Below are positions 48,625 through 57,687 of a DNA stretch of 64,000 nucleotides, piece by piece. Under the pieces are notes generated by a model. The model was given only the letters and a program-made list of their open reading frames with translations, was not told the DNA's origin and ran no database searches. The first letter of the stretch is position 1, and the number at the start of each line of letters is the position of its first letter. The DNA is taken from positions 116,324-180,323 of the forward strand of contig JASGCM010000003.1 in the NCBI GenBank assembly GCA_030054175.1, given 5' to 3'. Both the position numbers and the translations under genes were made by a program. Source of the DNA: Alphaproteobacteria bacterium. GTDB lineage: Bacteria; Pseudomonadota; Gammaproteobacteria; Burkholderiales; Burkholderiaceae_C.

Positions 48625-49325
48625 GGGGACTCTCCTCGAACAAACAAATGGGCCTGGGGGTGGGTTTGCTGCAACGCCCCAGCAAAAAAATCTTTCACGG
48701 GCAGATCGGCCAGCACCTGGCCGGACTCCAGGTAAACAACCCGAGTGGCCAAGCGTTTGACCTGCCCCAAGTTGTGGCTGGCAAACACCAGGGCAGGTGC
48801 GTCGTTTTGAGCCAACCATTGGCCCAACCACTGTTCGACATCGTGCTTGGCCCTGGGGTCCAGATTGGAGGTGGGTTCATCGAGCAACAACAATTCGGGC
48901 CGCATGGCCCAGGCCCGCGCCAGCGCCACCCGCTGTTGTTGACCGCCCGACAAGGTTCGGGCGCTTTGACGGGCCAGATGACTCAAGCCCACATGGTCCA
49001 ATGCTTGCAGGGCCCTGTCCTTGGCGTCGCGCCAGCCGTTACCCGCCAGCCAGGGCCCCAAGGCCACATGCCGCAGCACCTGGGTGTTGAGCATGTGCGG
49101 GCGCTGAAACACCATGGCTTGCCTGAGGTTGGCTCGGACCTGGCGCTGCCCGGTGCAAGGTGCCAAGAGCCCATGGATGAGACGCAGCAAACTGCTCTTG
49201 CCACAACCGTTGGGGCCGATCAGCGCCACCCTCTCACCGGCTTGCAGATCGAAATCGACGCGGCGCAACACCTCCTGGTCATCGTAAGCCAGATGGGCTT
49301 CGCGCAGGCGGATCAAGGCACTCAT
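48621..49325 (-). CDS. tupC: Tungstate-type ABC transporter ATP-binding protein
   Basis: A 234-residue ABC ATPase. Walker A is GPNGCGKSS near residue 38, the signature is LSGGQQQRVALARA, Walker B is LLLLDEPTSNLD, and the H-loop is ASHN. It lacks the C-terminal TOBE regulatory domain of ModC, as is typical for TupC. Four-base overlaps join it to tupB and tupA. Confidence 0.9.
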   Translation of the reverse strand: MSALIRLREAHLAYDDQEVLRRVDFDLQAGERVALIGPNGCGKSSLLRLIHGLLAPCTGQRQVRANLRQAMVFQRPHMLNTQVLRHVALGPWLAGNGWRDAKDRALQALDHVGLSHLARQSARTLSGGQQQRVALARAWAMRPELLLLDEPTSNLDPRAKHDVEQWLGQWLAQNDAPALVFASHNLGQVKRLATRVVYLESGQVLADLPVKDFFAGALQQTHPQAHLFVRGESP

Positions 49326-50065
49326 GTGCCCACCACCCCGGCGGGCACAGCCATCGACCCCTCACGGCGCACACGCCAGCGCCTCAGCAAAGAAATACAG
49401 GCGTTGAGCAGCAAGACCACACCCATCAACACAGCCCCCAAAGCCAAGGCCAGGGGCAAGTCCCCTTTGCTGGTTTCCAAGGCGATGGCGGTGGTCATCA
49501 CGCGGGTGAAGCCATCGATATTGCCCCCCACCATCATCACTGCACCCACTTCGGAAATGGCTCGGCCAAAGACGGCGATGCACACCGTCAGTAGCGCAAA
49601 ACGCGCGTCCCAGGCCAACAACAGGCTGCGCAGCCAGACCCCTGCTCCGAGCGATTGAAGTTGTTCGCCGTGTTGACGTTCGGCGTCCTCGATTTGTTGA
49701 CGCGCCAGCGCCATGCAGACCGGCAACACCAACAGGGTTTGGGCCAAGATCATGGCTTTGATGCTGAACAACCAGCCCAAATGCCCCAAAGGGCCGGAAC
49801 GCGACAACATCAGATAAACCAGCAAACCGATAACAACCGAGGGCAAGGCCAGAAACGTATTCAACACGGTCAGCACGGCATCACGCCCGGCAAAGCGCGC
49901 CACCCCCAACCAAGCCCCCAGGGTCAACCCAAGGGCACAGGCCAGCACAGTGGCGCAAGCACTGACCCAAAGCGATCGGGCCACGATGGCCCGCAGAACA
50001 GGGTCGGCCGAGACCAACAAATCGGCAGCGGTGGTGAAACTGAGACTGAGATCGGACATGACCAT
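49322..50065 (-). CDS. tupB: Tungstate-type ABC transporter permease
   Basis: A 247-residue inner-membrane permease with five to six helices and the EAA-type loop in LGAGVWLRSLLLAWDARFALLTVCIAVFGRAISE. The GRAISEVGAVMMVGGNI stretch is characteristic of TupB. It starts the tupBCA operon, 53 bases from the divergent regulator. ATG codons at 50065 and 50059 are both possible. Confidence 0.9.
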   Translation of the reverse strand: MVMSDLSLSFTTAADLLVSADPVLRAIVARSLWVSACATVLACALGLTLGAWLGVARFAGRDAVLTVLNTFLALPSVVIGLLVYLMLSRSGPLGHLGWLFSIKAMILAQTLLVLPVCMALARQQIEDAERQHGEQLQSLGAGVWLRSLLLAWDARFALLTVCIAVFGRAISEVGAVMMVGGNIDGFTRVMTTAIALETSKGDLPLALALGAVLMGVVLLLNACISLLRRWRVRREGSMAVPAGVVGT

Positions 50066-50077
50066 CCAAAGTTGGGG

Positions 50078-50110
50078 TATCGTAGTCAGTGATGATTAAC
50101 CTGACGATAT
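50078..50110. promoter_or_regulatory. Candidate operator between tupB and its divergent regulator
   Basis: An imperfect inverted repeat, TATCGTAGTCAG (50078-50089) and CTGACGATAT (50101-50110), is centred in the 53-base divergent gap. Its position would let the adjacent regulator control both directions. The half-sites resemble neither a perfect ModE box nor a LysR site. Confidence 0.45.
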
Positions 50111-50118
50111 GAATCCCT

Positions 50119-51222
50119 GTGCATAGCATCGAACTCCATTACACCCTGCGCCCCGGTCAGACCGGATCGTCCGCACTGGTCAGCCATCCACTGATCCGGC
50201 TGCTGGGCGCGGTCGCCGCCGAAGGGTCGATTTCCGGGGCGGCACGACGGCTGGGCGTGTCGTACAGGCACGCTTGGGGCGAATTAAAACGATGGGAACA
50301 CGAACTGGGCGAGGAGTTGATCATCTGGGGCAAAGGCCAATCGGCCCGGTTGACCGAATTCGCCAGCAAACTGATGTGGGCCGAACGCCAGACCCAAGCC
50401 CGACTGGCACCGCAAATCGCCGCTCTTCAAGCCGATCTGGAGCGCACTTTTGCCATGGCCTTTGACCCGCAGGCGCATGTGCTGACCTTGTATGCCAGCC
50501 ATGACGACGCCCTGTTGCGACTGCAAGACGCCGCTACAGCCCAGCGCTTGCACCTGGACATTCGGTTTTGCGGCAGTGTCGACGCGATCCGCGCCTTGAA
50601 CGAAGGCCGTTGTACTTTGGCTGGGTTCCATGCCCGTCACCAGCCCAGCCGTCAATCGGTCAGCGCCAAGCACTACCGCCCCCTGCTCAAACCCGGGCAA
50701 CACAAATTGATCGGATTTGCACTGCGCACCCAGGGCCTGATGGTTGCACCTGGCAACCCCTTGGGTCTGATCGGTCTGGAAGCCATTGCCCACCTGGGCG
50801 CAAGGTATGCCCAACGCAGCCTGGGCACCGGCACCCGCGTGTTGCAAGACGAATTGTTGGCCGAGGCTGGCTTGGCGGCCCATGCGCTCAACACCTTGGA
50901 GCAAGACGAACCCTCGCACGCGGCCTGTGCCGCCCGGGTGGCGTCGGGTCAGGCCGATGTGGCATTGGGCATCGCATCGGCCGCGCAAGCCCTGGGGCTC
51001 GATTTCGTCCCCTTGGTGGAAGAGACTTACCATTTGGTGTGTTTGAAATCGACCTTGGACACGCCAGCCATGTCAGGGTTGCGCGAATGTTTGGCCAGCG
51101 CCGACTGGCAAACACTGGTGCAAGGCGTCAGCGGCTATCGCCCCAACCGTTCGGGTCAGGTCCTGTCCCTCAGCCAAACGCTGCCCTGGTGGAACTTCAA
51201 AAACCGAAAAGCCCGTCCGTGA
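50119..51222 (+). CDS. ModE-type HTH regulator with periplasmic-binding-like sensor domain
   Basis: A 367-residue regulator with an N-terminal ModE/LysR-like winged HTH at about residues 20-85 (GSISGAARRLGVSYRHAWGELKRWE) and a C-terminal PBP-like domain (residues 110-345) resembling the receptor family PF12727 (GFHARHQP, GTGTRVLQDELL, GQADVALGI). Such proteins sit beside tup and mod transporters and sense the oxyanion or the cofactor. The GTG at 50119 is used because an upstream ATG (50109) runs into a stop. Confidence 0.85.
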   Translation: MHSIELHYTLRPGQTGSSALVSHPLIRLLGAVAAEGSISGAARRLGVSYRHAWGELKRWEHELGEELIIWGKGQSARLTEFASKLMWAERQTQARLAPQIAALQADLERTFAMAFDPQAHVLTLYASHDDALLRLQDAATAQRLHLDIRFCGSVDAIRALNEGRCTLAGFHARHQPSRQSVSAKHYRPLLKPGQHKLIGFALRTQGLMVAPGNPLGLIGLEAIAHLGARYAQRSLGTGTRVLQDELLAEAGLAAHALNTLEQDEPSHAACAARVASGQADVALGIASAAQALGLDFVPLVEETYHLVCLKSTLDTPAMSGLRECLASADWQTLVQGVSGYRPNRSGQVLSLSQTLPWWNFKNRKARP

Positions 51223-52143
51223 TCACACGGCCTCGGTCGCGCGTCTGGGCCAAGCGCTGCCCATGGATGCCGCCATCACCAGGGCAATCGCCAGCCATTG
51301 GGTCAGGCTGAGGTGCTCGGCCAGCAGCACCCAACCGGCCACAGCCCCGACCACCGGCTCGAGGCTCAGGCAGATGCTGAAGGTGTGGCGGGGCAAATGC
51401 CGCAAAGAGAATATTTCCAAGGCATAAGGCAAGGCGCTGGAAAAAAGCGCCACCCAGACACCAAACCACAACCAGGTGGGTTGCAGCAATTCGGCACCCG
51501 CATGCCAAACCCCGATGGGTACCACACCCAAAGCGCCAAAGGCCATGCCCAGGGCCACGGCATTGACGCCGTAGCGGCGCGCCACGCGTTGACCTTGCAC
51601 GATGTAGAGTGCCCAGCAAACGGCAGCAGCCATGGCATAAGCCACACCCCAGGGGTCCAGGGCCGACTCTGGCACACCCGCCCAGGGCAAGAGCAACGCC
51701 AGGCCGATCACCGCCAAAGCGACCCACAACGCATCGATGCGTCGATGCGAGTACCAGATGGCAACGGCCAGAGGACCGGTGAACTCAATGGCGATCGCCA
51801 GACCCAAAGGTATGCGTGCGATGGCCTGGTAGAACAGCAGGTTCATGAAGCCCAGCGTCAAGCCATAAAGGGCCAGCGGCGGCATGTCGCGCCACTGCCA
51901 AACCGTGCGCCAGGGCCGAATGGCCGCCCACAATATCAAGGCGGACAAGCCGATGCGCAGCGCCGAAACGCCTTCCACCCCCAAGTCAGGAAACAGGGTC
52001 TTGGCATAGGAAGAGCCGATGCACAGGGAGATGAGTGAGCCCAACAGGGCTGCCAAGGGCAAGAAATGCAAGATCAGGGCGAGGGGATCAAAAGGGCGAT
52101 GGTACCGCCTGCGCCTTCTGCGCACCTCATCGCCGCTCTGCAA
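51223..52143 (-). CDS. EamA/RhtA-family transporter
   Basis: A 306-residue inner-membrane protein with ten predicted helices in two EamA repeats. Text such as AIARIPLGLAIAIEFTGPL and FSSALPYALEIFSLRHLP is typical of the RhtA (threonine/homoserine exporter) group. The likely job is export of an amino acid or metabolite. The N-terminus is arginine-rich and the start uncertain: 52143 (ATG) or a GTG near 52122. It is divergent from the Bug receptor. Confidence 0.85.
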   Translation of the reverse strand: MQSGDEVRRRRRRYHRPFDPLALILHFLPLAALLGSLISLCIGSSYAKTLFPDLGVEGVSALRIGLSALILWAAIRPWRTVWQWRDMPPLALYGLTLGFMNLLFYQAIARIPLGLAIAIEFTGPLAVAIWYSHRRIDALWVALAVIGLALLLPWAGVPESALDPWGVAYAMAAAVCWALYIVQGQRVARRYGVNAVALGMAFGALGVVPIGVWHAGAELLQPTWLWFGVWVALFSSALPYALEIFSLRHLPRHTFSICLSLEPVVGAVAGWVLLAEHLSLTQWLAIALVMAASMGSAWPRRATEAV

Positions 52144-52263
52144 GCCTTGGCCCGTCCACTTCAGGACTCTGTTTTTCCCGAGCCAGACGGACTGTCAGAA
52201 ATTGGCTTCAGCCCCTATCATGGGGCGTTCGTTTTTCATCAGCTCATCCAGACAGGAGACACC

Positions 52264-53253
52264 ATGGTCCTGCAACGACGTCACTGGCTACAGGCCGCCT
52301 CGACCAGCGCTTTGCTCGCCTCTATAGGCCAACAGGCTTGGGCACAGGCCCAGGTGGAATCGGTCAAAATCGTGACCGGCTTTCCCCCGGGAGGCACTTC
52401 GGACACCATTTGTCGTCGAGTGGCCGAGAAACTTGCGCCGGGTTATGCCCGCGCCGCCTTTGTTGAAAACAAGACCGGTGCCGGCGGTCAAATCGCCGTC
52501 CAAACTGTGAAGGCCGCCCCACCCGATGGCAACACCGTCTTGCAAACCCCCATGTCGATGCTGGGCATCTACCCGCACATTGACCGCAAGCTCAATTACG
52601 ACCCGTTCAACGATGTGATGCCGGTCAGCCTGGGTTGCACCTTTGACTTCGGTTTCGCGGTCGGGCCGATGGTGCCTGCTGATGTGCGCACCATTCAAGA
52701 CTTCGTGGGCTGGTGCAAAGCAAACCCCGACAAGGCGAACTTTGGTTCTCCTGCCGCCGGCTCAACGCCGCATTTCATCGGCGCATTGCTGGGCAAATGG
52801 GCCAACATCGATTTGCGCCATGTGGCCTTCCGTGGCACCCAAGCGGCCATATTGGACATGATCGGTGGGCAGATCGCAGCCGTGTCAGGCCCCATCGGTG
52901 AATTCACCCAGCACGTGGCCGCAGGCAAATGTCGCTTGCTGGCTGCCTCAGGTGCCAAGCGAAGTCCCTTCGCACCCCAGACGGCCACCTTGGCCGAACA
53001 GGGCTTGCGTGATTTCGTCTACGACGAGTGGTTTGGCTTCTTTGTGCCCGCGCGCACACCCGCCGAGGTGATTGGTCGCTTGAACACCGCCATGCGTGCC
53101 GCTCTGGCTGCACCTGAGACTGTGAACGGTTTGGCCGCCATGGGCCTGGAAGCCCAATCGTCCACACCGGCCGAGTTGGGACAGCGGCTGCGCCGTGACC
53201 ACGACCGCTGGGGGCCGTTGGTGAAACAAATCGGCTTCACCGCCGAGGGCTGA
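52264..53253 (+). CDS. Bug/TctC-family solute-binding protein
   Basis: A 329-residue receptor of the tripartite tricarboxylate (Bug) family, which is greatly expanded in Burkholderiales. The signal begins MVLQRRHWLQAA, a twin-arginine-like RRxWLxA, and ends at QQAWA. The mature protein opens VKIVTGFPPGGTSD, the Bug ligand-loop signature. No tctAB membrane genes are adjacent, so it is an orphan receptor, common in this order. CAGGAGA precedes the ATG; a longer frame upstream lacks homology. Confidence 0.93.
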   Translation: MVLQRRHWLQAASTSALLASIGQQAWAQAQVESVKIVTGFPPGGTSDTICRRVAEKLAPGYARAAFVENKTGAGGQIAVQTVKAAPPDGNTVLQTPMSMLGIYPHIDRKLNYDPFNDVMPVSLGCTFDFGFAVGPMVPADVRTIQDFVGWCKANPDKANFGSPAAGSTPHFIGALLGKWANIDLRHVAFRGTQAAILDMIGGQIAAVSGPIGEFTQHVAAGKCRLLAASGAKRSPFAPQTATLAEQGLRDFVYDEWFGFFVPARTPAEVIGRLNTAMRAALAAPETVNGLAAMGLEAQSSTPAELGQRLRRDHDRWGPLVKQIGFTAEG

Positions 53254-53271
53254 AACCCAAAGCCTGCGCCG

Positions 53272-53802
53272 TCAGCGGGTCTGCCGATGACGGTGTCTTG
53301 GTGGCACTGGCCGATGCCAGTGGCCGTAAGGACGAATGGGGCCCGCATAGGGTCTGGTTCGGTAATGAACACCCCCATAGATCACTATGGGATAGATGAC
53401 GGGATACAGGCCATGGGTTGGTGCACGATAGGGTGGCTGCACCTGCTCAGGCGTGGCGACGGCCAACGGCAACTGAATCGTCAGGGTGTCGCCCGCAGGA
53501 CTGGGCAGCCACACGCTGAAGGTTTGACCTTGCCTTTCGTACAAGACACAAAAACCGGTCTGGCTGGAGTCTGTGGCTGCAGTCGATTCAGGGGCGACAG
53601 AACCGGCTGGACAGGCCTCTTGCGCCGAGGGCTCAGACATCGGTATGGATGACATCACGCGGACTGACTCGGCAGTGTAGGAGGTCGTGATCGGCTGGTG
53701 GGAGGCACAGCCCGCCAGGATCGCCATCAGCCCGATCATCTCACTGCGGCCCAACCCAGACCAACCTGGACCAGCCAAACTGCGAAAGTTGAAAAAGTTC
53801 AT
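53272..53802 (-). CDS. Putative lipoprotein
   Basis: A 176-residue predicted secreted protein. LMAILAGCAS near residue 25 is a good lipobox, so Cys32 is the likely acylated residue. The mature part has two further cysteines and a proline/tyrosine/histidine-rich tail (YPIVIYGGVHYRTRPYAG) with a basic end. No family recognised. The N-terminus before the hydrophobic stretch is long for a lipoprotein, so the true start may be the internal ATG of EMIGLMAIL. Confidence 0.6.
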   Translation of the reverse strand: MNFFNFRSLAGPGWSGLGRSEMIGLMAILAGCASHQPITTSYTAESVRVMSSIPMSEPSAQEACPAGSVAPESTAATDSSQTGFCVLYERQGQTFSVWLPSPAGDTLTIQLPLAVATPEQVQPPYRAPTHGLYPVIYPIVIYGGVHYRTRPYAGPIRPYGHWHRPVPPRHRHRQTR

Positions 53803-53823
53803 CTTTGGTTAACGCGCCAGCCT

Positions 53824-53854
53824 GCCCCCAGGGAGACACGCCTCGGGCTTTTTT
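53824..53854 (+). terminator. Possible intrinsic terminator in a divergent gap
   Basis: GCCC..AGG can pair with CCT.GGGC around a GAGACACG loop, with an internal mismatch, followed directly by six T residues (53849-53854). It points along the plus strand towards the alpha/beta hydrolase and has no plus-strand gene immediately before it, like the hairpin before guaC. The stem is weaker. Confidence 0.35.
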
Positions 53855-53916
53855 GATTGGCAAGACCGAGATTTCTGCCCATACTGGCGTTCATTTCCCA
53901 TGGAGGTCCTTTAATC

Positions 53917-54738
53917 ATGCGCACTCAACTGATCCGCATCCCGACCGACGGCATCCCTCTGGATGGCGCACTGCACCTGCCGGATGGACCGGTGCGGGGC
54001 AGCGCCCTGTATTTTCATGGCAACACCATGAATTTCTACACCGGTGGGGCCCAATTCCTGGCGCCCGCTCTGACCGGCTTGGGGCTGGCTTTTTTGGCCT
54101 TCAACCGCCGAGGTCATGACATTTTGACCACGCGCCTGAGCCGCGATGCCGAAGGCGGCGCTTTTCAGACGGTGGCCGAATCGGTGGCCGATAACCGCTA
54201 TGCCGCGCAGTGGCTGGCCGATCAGGGCTACCCCCAGCCGGTGATCATCGGCCACAGTTATGGCGGCATGCTGTCTACCCAACACGTGACCGACCACCCG
54301 CAGACACCGGCACTGGTGCTGCTGTCGGCCGGACGCGGTGGTCGAGAAAACGTGTCGGGGGGACGCGAAAAATTGTTTGCCATGGACCGCACGGCCGAGT
54401 TGAAGGCGCAAGCCGAAGCCTTGGTGGCCGCAGGTCAAGGTGATGCATTGCTGCAGCTTCCCGGTTGGTGGTGGGTGATCAGCGCTCGCAGCTTTTTGGA
54501 CCGTCTGGAAAACGTGCCCGACACACTGAGTCTGGCGCGGCACATCGATTGTCCTGTGCTGGCCGTGCGCGGAGACCAAGAAGACCAATCACGCTATCCG
54601 GCAGAAGAGTTTCAGGCCGCCTGCGCAGGCCCCTGCGAAGTTCACATCGTCGAGAACTGCGACCATTTTTACAATGGACGCGAAGACCATGTCGCCGATC
54701 GGGTGGCCAGCTGGTTGCAAGCCACACTGAAACTCTGA
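53917..54738 (+). CDS. Alpha/beta hydrolase
   Basis: A 273-residue cytoplasmic alpha/beta hydrolase. The nucleophile elbow is GHSYGG with Ser114; the oxyanion loop is YFHGNTMN near residue 33; the closing histidine is in ENCDHFYNG. GGAGG lies 12 bases before the ATG. Substrate unknown. It is convergent with the M20 amidohydrolase of the ureide-like locus, and a link to that locus is only positional. Confidence 0.82.
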   Translation: MRTQLIRIPTDGIPLDGALHLPDGPVRGSALYFHGNTMNFYTGGAQFLAPALTGLGLAFLAFNRRGHDILTTRLSRDAEGGAFQTVAESVADNRYAAQWLADQGYPQPVIIGHSYGGMLSTQHVTDHPQTPALVLLSAGRGGRENVSGGREKLFAMDRTAELKAQAEALVAAGQGDALLQLPGWWWVISARSFLDRLENVPDTLSLARHIDCPVLAVRGDQEDQSRYPAEEFQAACAGPCEVHIVENCDHFYNGREDHVADRVASWLQATLKL

Positions 54739-54746
54739 AGCAACCC

Positions 54747-56000
54747 TCAAGCGCCACTGCGGCTGAGCATGGCCTGCAAGAGCACATTGGCCCCGGCGCT
54801 GATGTGCTCGGGCAAGGCATCTTCGATCTCGTTGTGGCTGATGCCGTCTTTGCACGGAATAAAAATCATCGCCGTGGGTGCCAGTTTGGCGGCATAGACG
54901 GCATCGTGGCCGGCGCCTGAAACCACGGGCATGTGGCTCAGGCCCAAGGTGATTGCGGCATCGCGCACCGCCTGCACGCACTCGGGATGAAACTGCTGCG
55001 CGGTGAAACTGACCACCAAATCCAAATCGATCTTCAACCCAGTGCGCAGTGACAAAGCGCGGGCCTGCTCGCGTATTTCTTGCGCCATGGCCTCGACCGA
55101 TGCATCGGTGTGGTTGCGGAAATCGATCGAGAACATCACACGCCCGGGGATGACATTGCGGCTGTTGGGATGCACGTGCACCATGCCCACCGTGCCGCGA
55201 CCGTGTGGGGCATGGCGATGGGCGATGGCCACCACTTCTTGCATGAGGTGGGTGGCAACCTGCAGGGCGTCTTTGCGCAATTCCATGGGAGTGGGTCCGG
55301 CATGGGCTTCCATGCCATGCACCACGCAGTCAAACCAACGCTGACCCAGCACGCCTTGAACAACGCCGATGGTAATGCCCGCGTCTTCCAGCACCGGCCC
55401 CTGTTCAATGTGCGCTTCGAAGTACGAACCGATGGGATGTCGTCCCGGTTCTTCGTCGCCCAAATAACCGATGGCCTCGAGTTCTTGGCGGACGGTGCGG
55501 CCCTGGGTGTCGGTGGCGGCGTAGGCATGTTCCAGCGTGAAGGCTTGGGCGAACACGCCCGAACCCATCATCACCGGCACAAAACGCGATCCTTCTTCAT
55601 TAGTCCAGACCACGACCTCAATGGGGGCCTCGGTCTCGATACCATGGTCATTGAGAGTTCGCACCACCTCTAACCCTGCCAAGACGCCGTAATTGCCGTC
55701 GAACTTGCCGCCAGTGGGCTGGGTGTCGATGTGGCTGCCGGTCATCACCGGTGGCAAGGCATTGTTGCGGCCAGCCCGGCGCATGAAGATATTGCCGATC
55801 CGATCAACGGTGACCGACATGCCCAATTCGCGCGCCCAAGACACCACCAAATCACGCCCTTGGCGATCCAAGTCCGTCAACGCCAGACGGGCCACGCCAC
55901 CTTTGGGGGTGGCACCGATCTGAGCCAGGGTCATGAGCGACTGCCAGAGGCGTTCGCCATTGATGCGCAAAGTCGTCACGGGGGGGGTGGCCAGGCTCAT
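54747..56000 (-). CDS. M20 amidohydrolase (N-carbamoyl-L-amino-acid hydrolase / allantoate amidohydrolase type)
   Basis: A 417-residue Zn/Mn peptidase-fold amidase. Metal ligands lie in GSHIDTQPTGGKFDG, TNEEGSRF and FEAHIEQGP; the dimerisation lid holds HAGPTPMELRKDAL and the C-terminus SGAGHDAVY. These are shared by N-carbamoyl-amino-acid hydrolases (HyuC/AmaB) and allantoate amidohydrolases (AllC), which release ammonia from a ureido group. The divergent ureidoglycolate-lyase-family gene 86 bases away favours a ureide substrate. Confidence 0.88.
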   Translation of the reverse strand: MSLATPPVTTLRINGERLWQSLMTLAQIGATPKGGVARLALTDLDRQGRDLVVSWARELGMSVTVDRIGNIFMRRAGRNNALPPVMTGSHIDTQPTGGKFDGNYGVLAGLEVVRTLNDHGIETEAPIEVVVWTNEEGSRFVPVMMGSGVFAQAFTLEHAYAATDTQGRTVRQELEAIGYLGDEEPGRHPIGSYFEAHIEQGPVLEDAGITIGVVQGVLGQRWFDCVVHGMEAHAGPTPMELRKDALQVATHLMQEVVAIAHRHAPHGRGTVGMVHVHPNSRNVIPGRVMFSIDFRNHTDASVEAMAQEIREQARALSLRTGLKIDLDLVVSFTAQQFHPECVQAVRDAAITLGLSHMPVVSGAGHDAVYAAKLAPTAMIFIPCKDGISHNEIEDALPEHISAGANVLLQAMLSRSGA

Positions 56001-56086
56001 GGTGTTCTCCGAAATTCGTGCGGTGAGGTGTTCTTAGTTTGCCAGATGTCGGCCCGCAACCAGGGCGGGCTTGCCCGAGATGTGTC

Positions 56087-56680
56087 ATGATGATTGTCAT
56101 GAACGACCAAGCCATGCCTACCCCGGCAGACACCGATTTGATGGTGTTGACTCAAGCCCTGACGGCAGACGCCATGGCCCCTTATGGTTGGGTGCTCGAC
56201 ATCCATGCCGCCTTCGCTGAACAAGGCGGGCGAGAGATCAATGCCGGCACCAGCCGCCGCGCCGACATGCCGGGCCCGCTGTCGCTGCACGAGGCGGACG
56301 GGCAGCCCACGGCGTGCGTGTTTCGCGCCAGCGCGCAAACCCCGCAAGGGGTCTGGCGGGTGTTGGAACGGCATCGGCTGGGCAGCCAAACCTTTGTGCC
56401 CATGGCCTTCCACGGCGAAGGTTTGAATGACCGATCTGCCCCATTGGGTGTTTTGCTGGTGGCCTTGGGTGATTGGGCCCCCGACCTTGCGACACTGCGC
56501 GCGTTTTGGTTCACTGGCCAACAGGCCTTCACCCTGAAGCCGGGCACCTGGCACCATCCGCTGATTGCTTGGCGCGACAGCGATTTTTGGGTGATTGAGC
56601 GCGGTGCGCCCGAGGTCGATTGCGAACTCAGTCATTTGCCCCGCGCGATACGCCTGACCGGCCTGCCTCAAGGGGTTTGA
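56087..56680 (+). CDS. Ureidoglycolate lyase (AllA) family protein
   Basis: A roughly 197-residue cupin of the AllA family, which splits ureidoglycolate to glyoxylate and urea. Matching signatures are APYGWVLD, LERHRLGSQTFVPM, VALGDWAPDLATLRAF and GTWHHPLIAW with the His pair. It is about 30 residues longer than E. coli AllA, with an insertion near MAFHGEGLNDRSAP. Starts at 56087, 56090 and 56099 are all possible and none has a clear ribosome site. The 3' end slightly overlaps the convergent ABC ATPase gene. Confidence 0.85.
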   Translation: MMIVMNDQAMPTPADTDLMVLTQALTADAMAPYGWVLDIHAAFAEQGGREINAGTSRRADMPGPLSLHEADGQPTACVFRASAQTPQGVWRVLERHRLGSQTFVPMAFHGEGLNDRSAPLGVLLVALGDWAPDLATLRAFWFTGQQAFTLKPGTWHHPLIAWRDSDFWVIERGAPEVDCELSHLPRAIRLTGLPQGV

Positions 56681-57687
56681 GCGGCTGCCGCCTGGGTGCG
56701 GTCGGTATGAAAGCAACGCGCGCGATGCAGTGGGCCGACCAGAATCGAGTCCGGTCGTGCCTGTTGGCAATCAGGCGTAGCCATACTGCAGCGTGGCGCA
56801 AAGGCGCAACCCGTCGGCAGATTCGCCAGATCGGGGGGGGCGCCCGGAATGGTTTGCAAGCGACTGCCTTTTTCCAAGGCCCCATGGGCTCGGCTGGCCA
56901 ACAATGCGCGGGTGTAAGGGTGTCGGGGCGCGCGGATGACATCGCGCGCTGGACCTTCTTCAACGATGCGACCGGCGTACATGACGGCGATTCGGTCGGC
57001 CACCTCGACGGCAGCGCCGATGTCGTGAGTGACAAAAACCACCGACAAACCCAGTTCGCGTTGCAACTCGCGCAACAACAACAGAATTTGGATTTGCACC
57101 GTGGCGTCCAACGCGGTGGTCGGCTCATCGGCCAGCAGCAATTCAGGGCGGCAGGCCAAGGCCAAGGCAATCATGGCGCGCTGCCGCATGCCACCGCTCA
57201 TCTCATGCGGGTAGGCAGCCAAACGGCGCTCGGGGCTGGGAATGCGCACGCGCTCGAACAAGGCCAGCGCACGCTGGTGCGCCTCTTGCACACTGATGGA
57301 TTCATGGCGGCGAATCGATTCGATGATCTGAGCGCCCACGGAGTAAACCGGGTCCAGGGCCAACAAAGGCTCTTGAAAAATCATCGAAGTCACTCGCCCC
57401 CGGTAGTCGGCCAATGCAGAGGGCGAGAGTTTCAGCACATCGTCGGCACCGACGCGAATCTGGCCACTCATCTCGGTTCGACGGGGTGGATGCAAACGCA
57501 GCATGGAACGCAAGGTGACGCTTTTGCCCGAACCGGATTCGCCGATCAGGGCCACCACCTCGCCACGGCGCACTTGCAAATCGACCCCATCGACAGCACG
57601 CACTGGACGACGTCCGCCAGTGAAAGTGACATGCAAATCGCGCACATCGACCAGGACTTCGGGTGGGACTTGTTCGGTCGGGCTCAT
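56668..57687 (-). CDS. dppD: Oligopeptide/dipeptide-type ABC transporter ATPase (DppD-like)
   Basis: A 339-residue ABC ATPase. Walker A is GESGSGKS, Q-loop IFQEPLLALDP, signature MSGGMRQRAMIALAL, Walker B LLADEPTTALD. The C-terminal oligopeptide-transporter domain holds LPTGCAFAPRCSMATPDC, whose cysteines commonly bind an iron-sulfur cluster in DppD proteins. The ATG at 57687 overlaps the dppF stop. It is the last gene of the dppA-B-C-F-D set. Confidence 0.93.
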   Translation of the reverse strand: MSPTEQVPPEVLVDVRDLHVTFTGGRRPVRAVDGVDLQVRRGEVVALIGESGSGKSVTLRSMLRLHPPRRTEMSGQIRVGADDVLKLSPSALADYRGRVTSMIFQEPLLALDPVYSVGAQIIESIRRHESISVQEAHQRALALFERVRIPSPERRLAAYPHEMSGGMRQRAMIALALACRPELLLADEPTTALDATVQIQILLLLRELQRELGLSVVFVTHDIGAAVEVADRIAVMYAGRIVEEGPARDVIRAPRHPYTRALLASRAHGALEKGSRLQTIPGAPPDLANLPTGCAFAPRCSMATPDCQQARPDSILVGPLHRARCFHTDRTQAAAAQTP

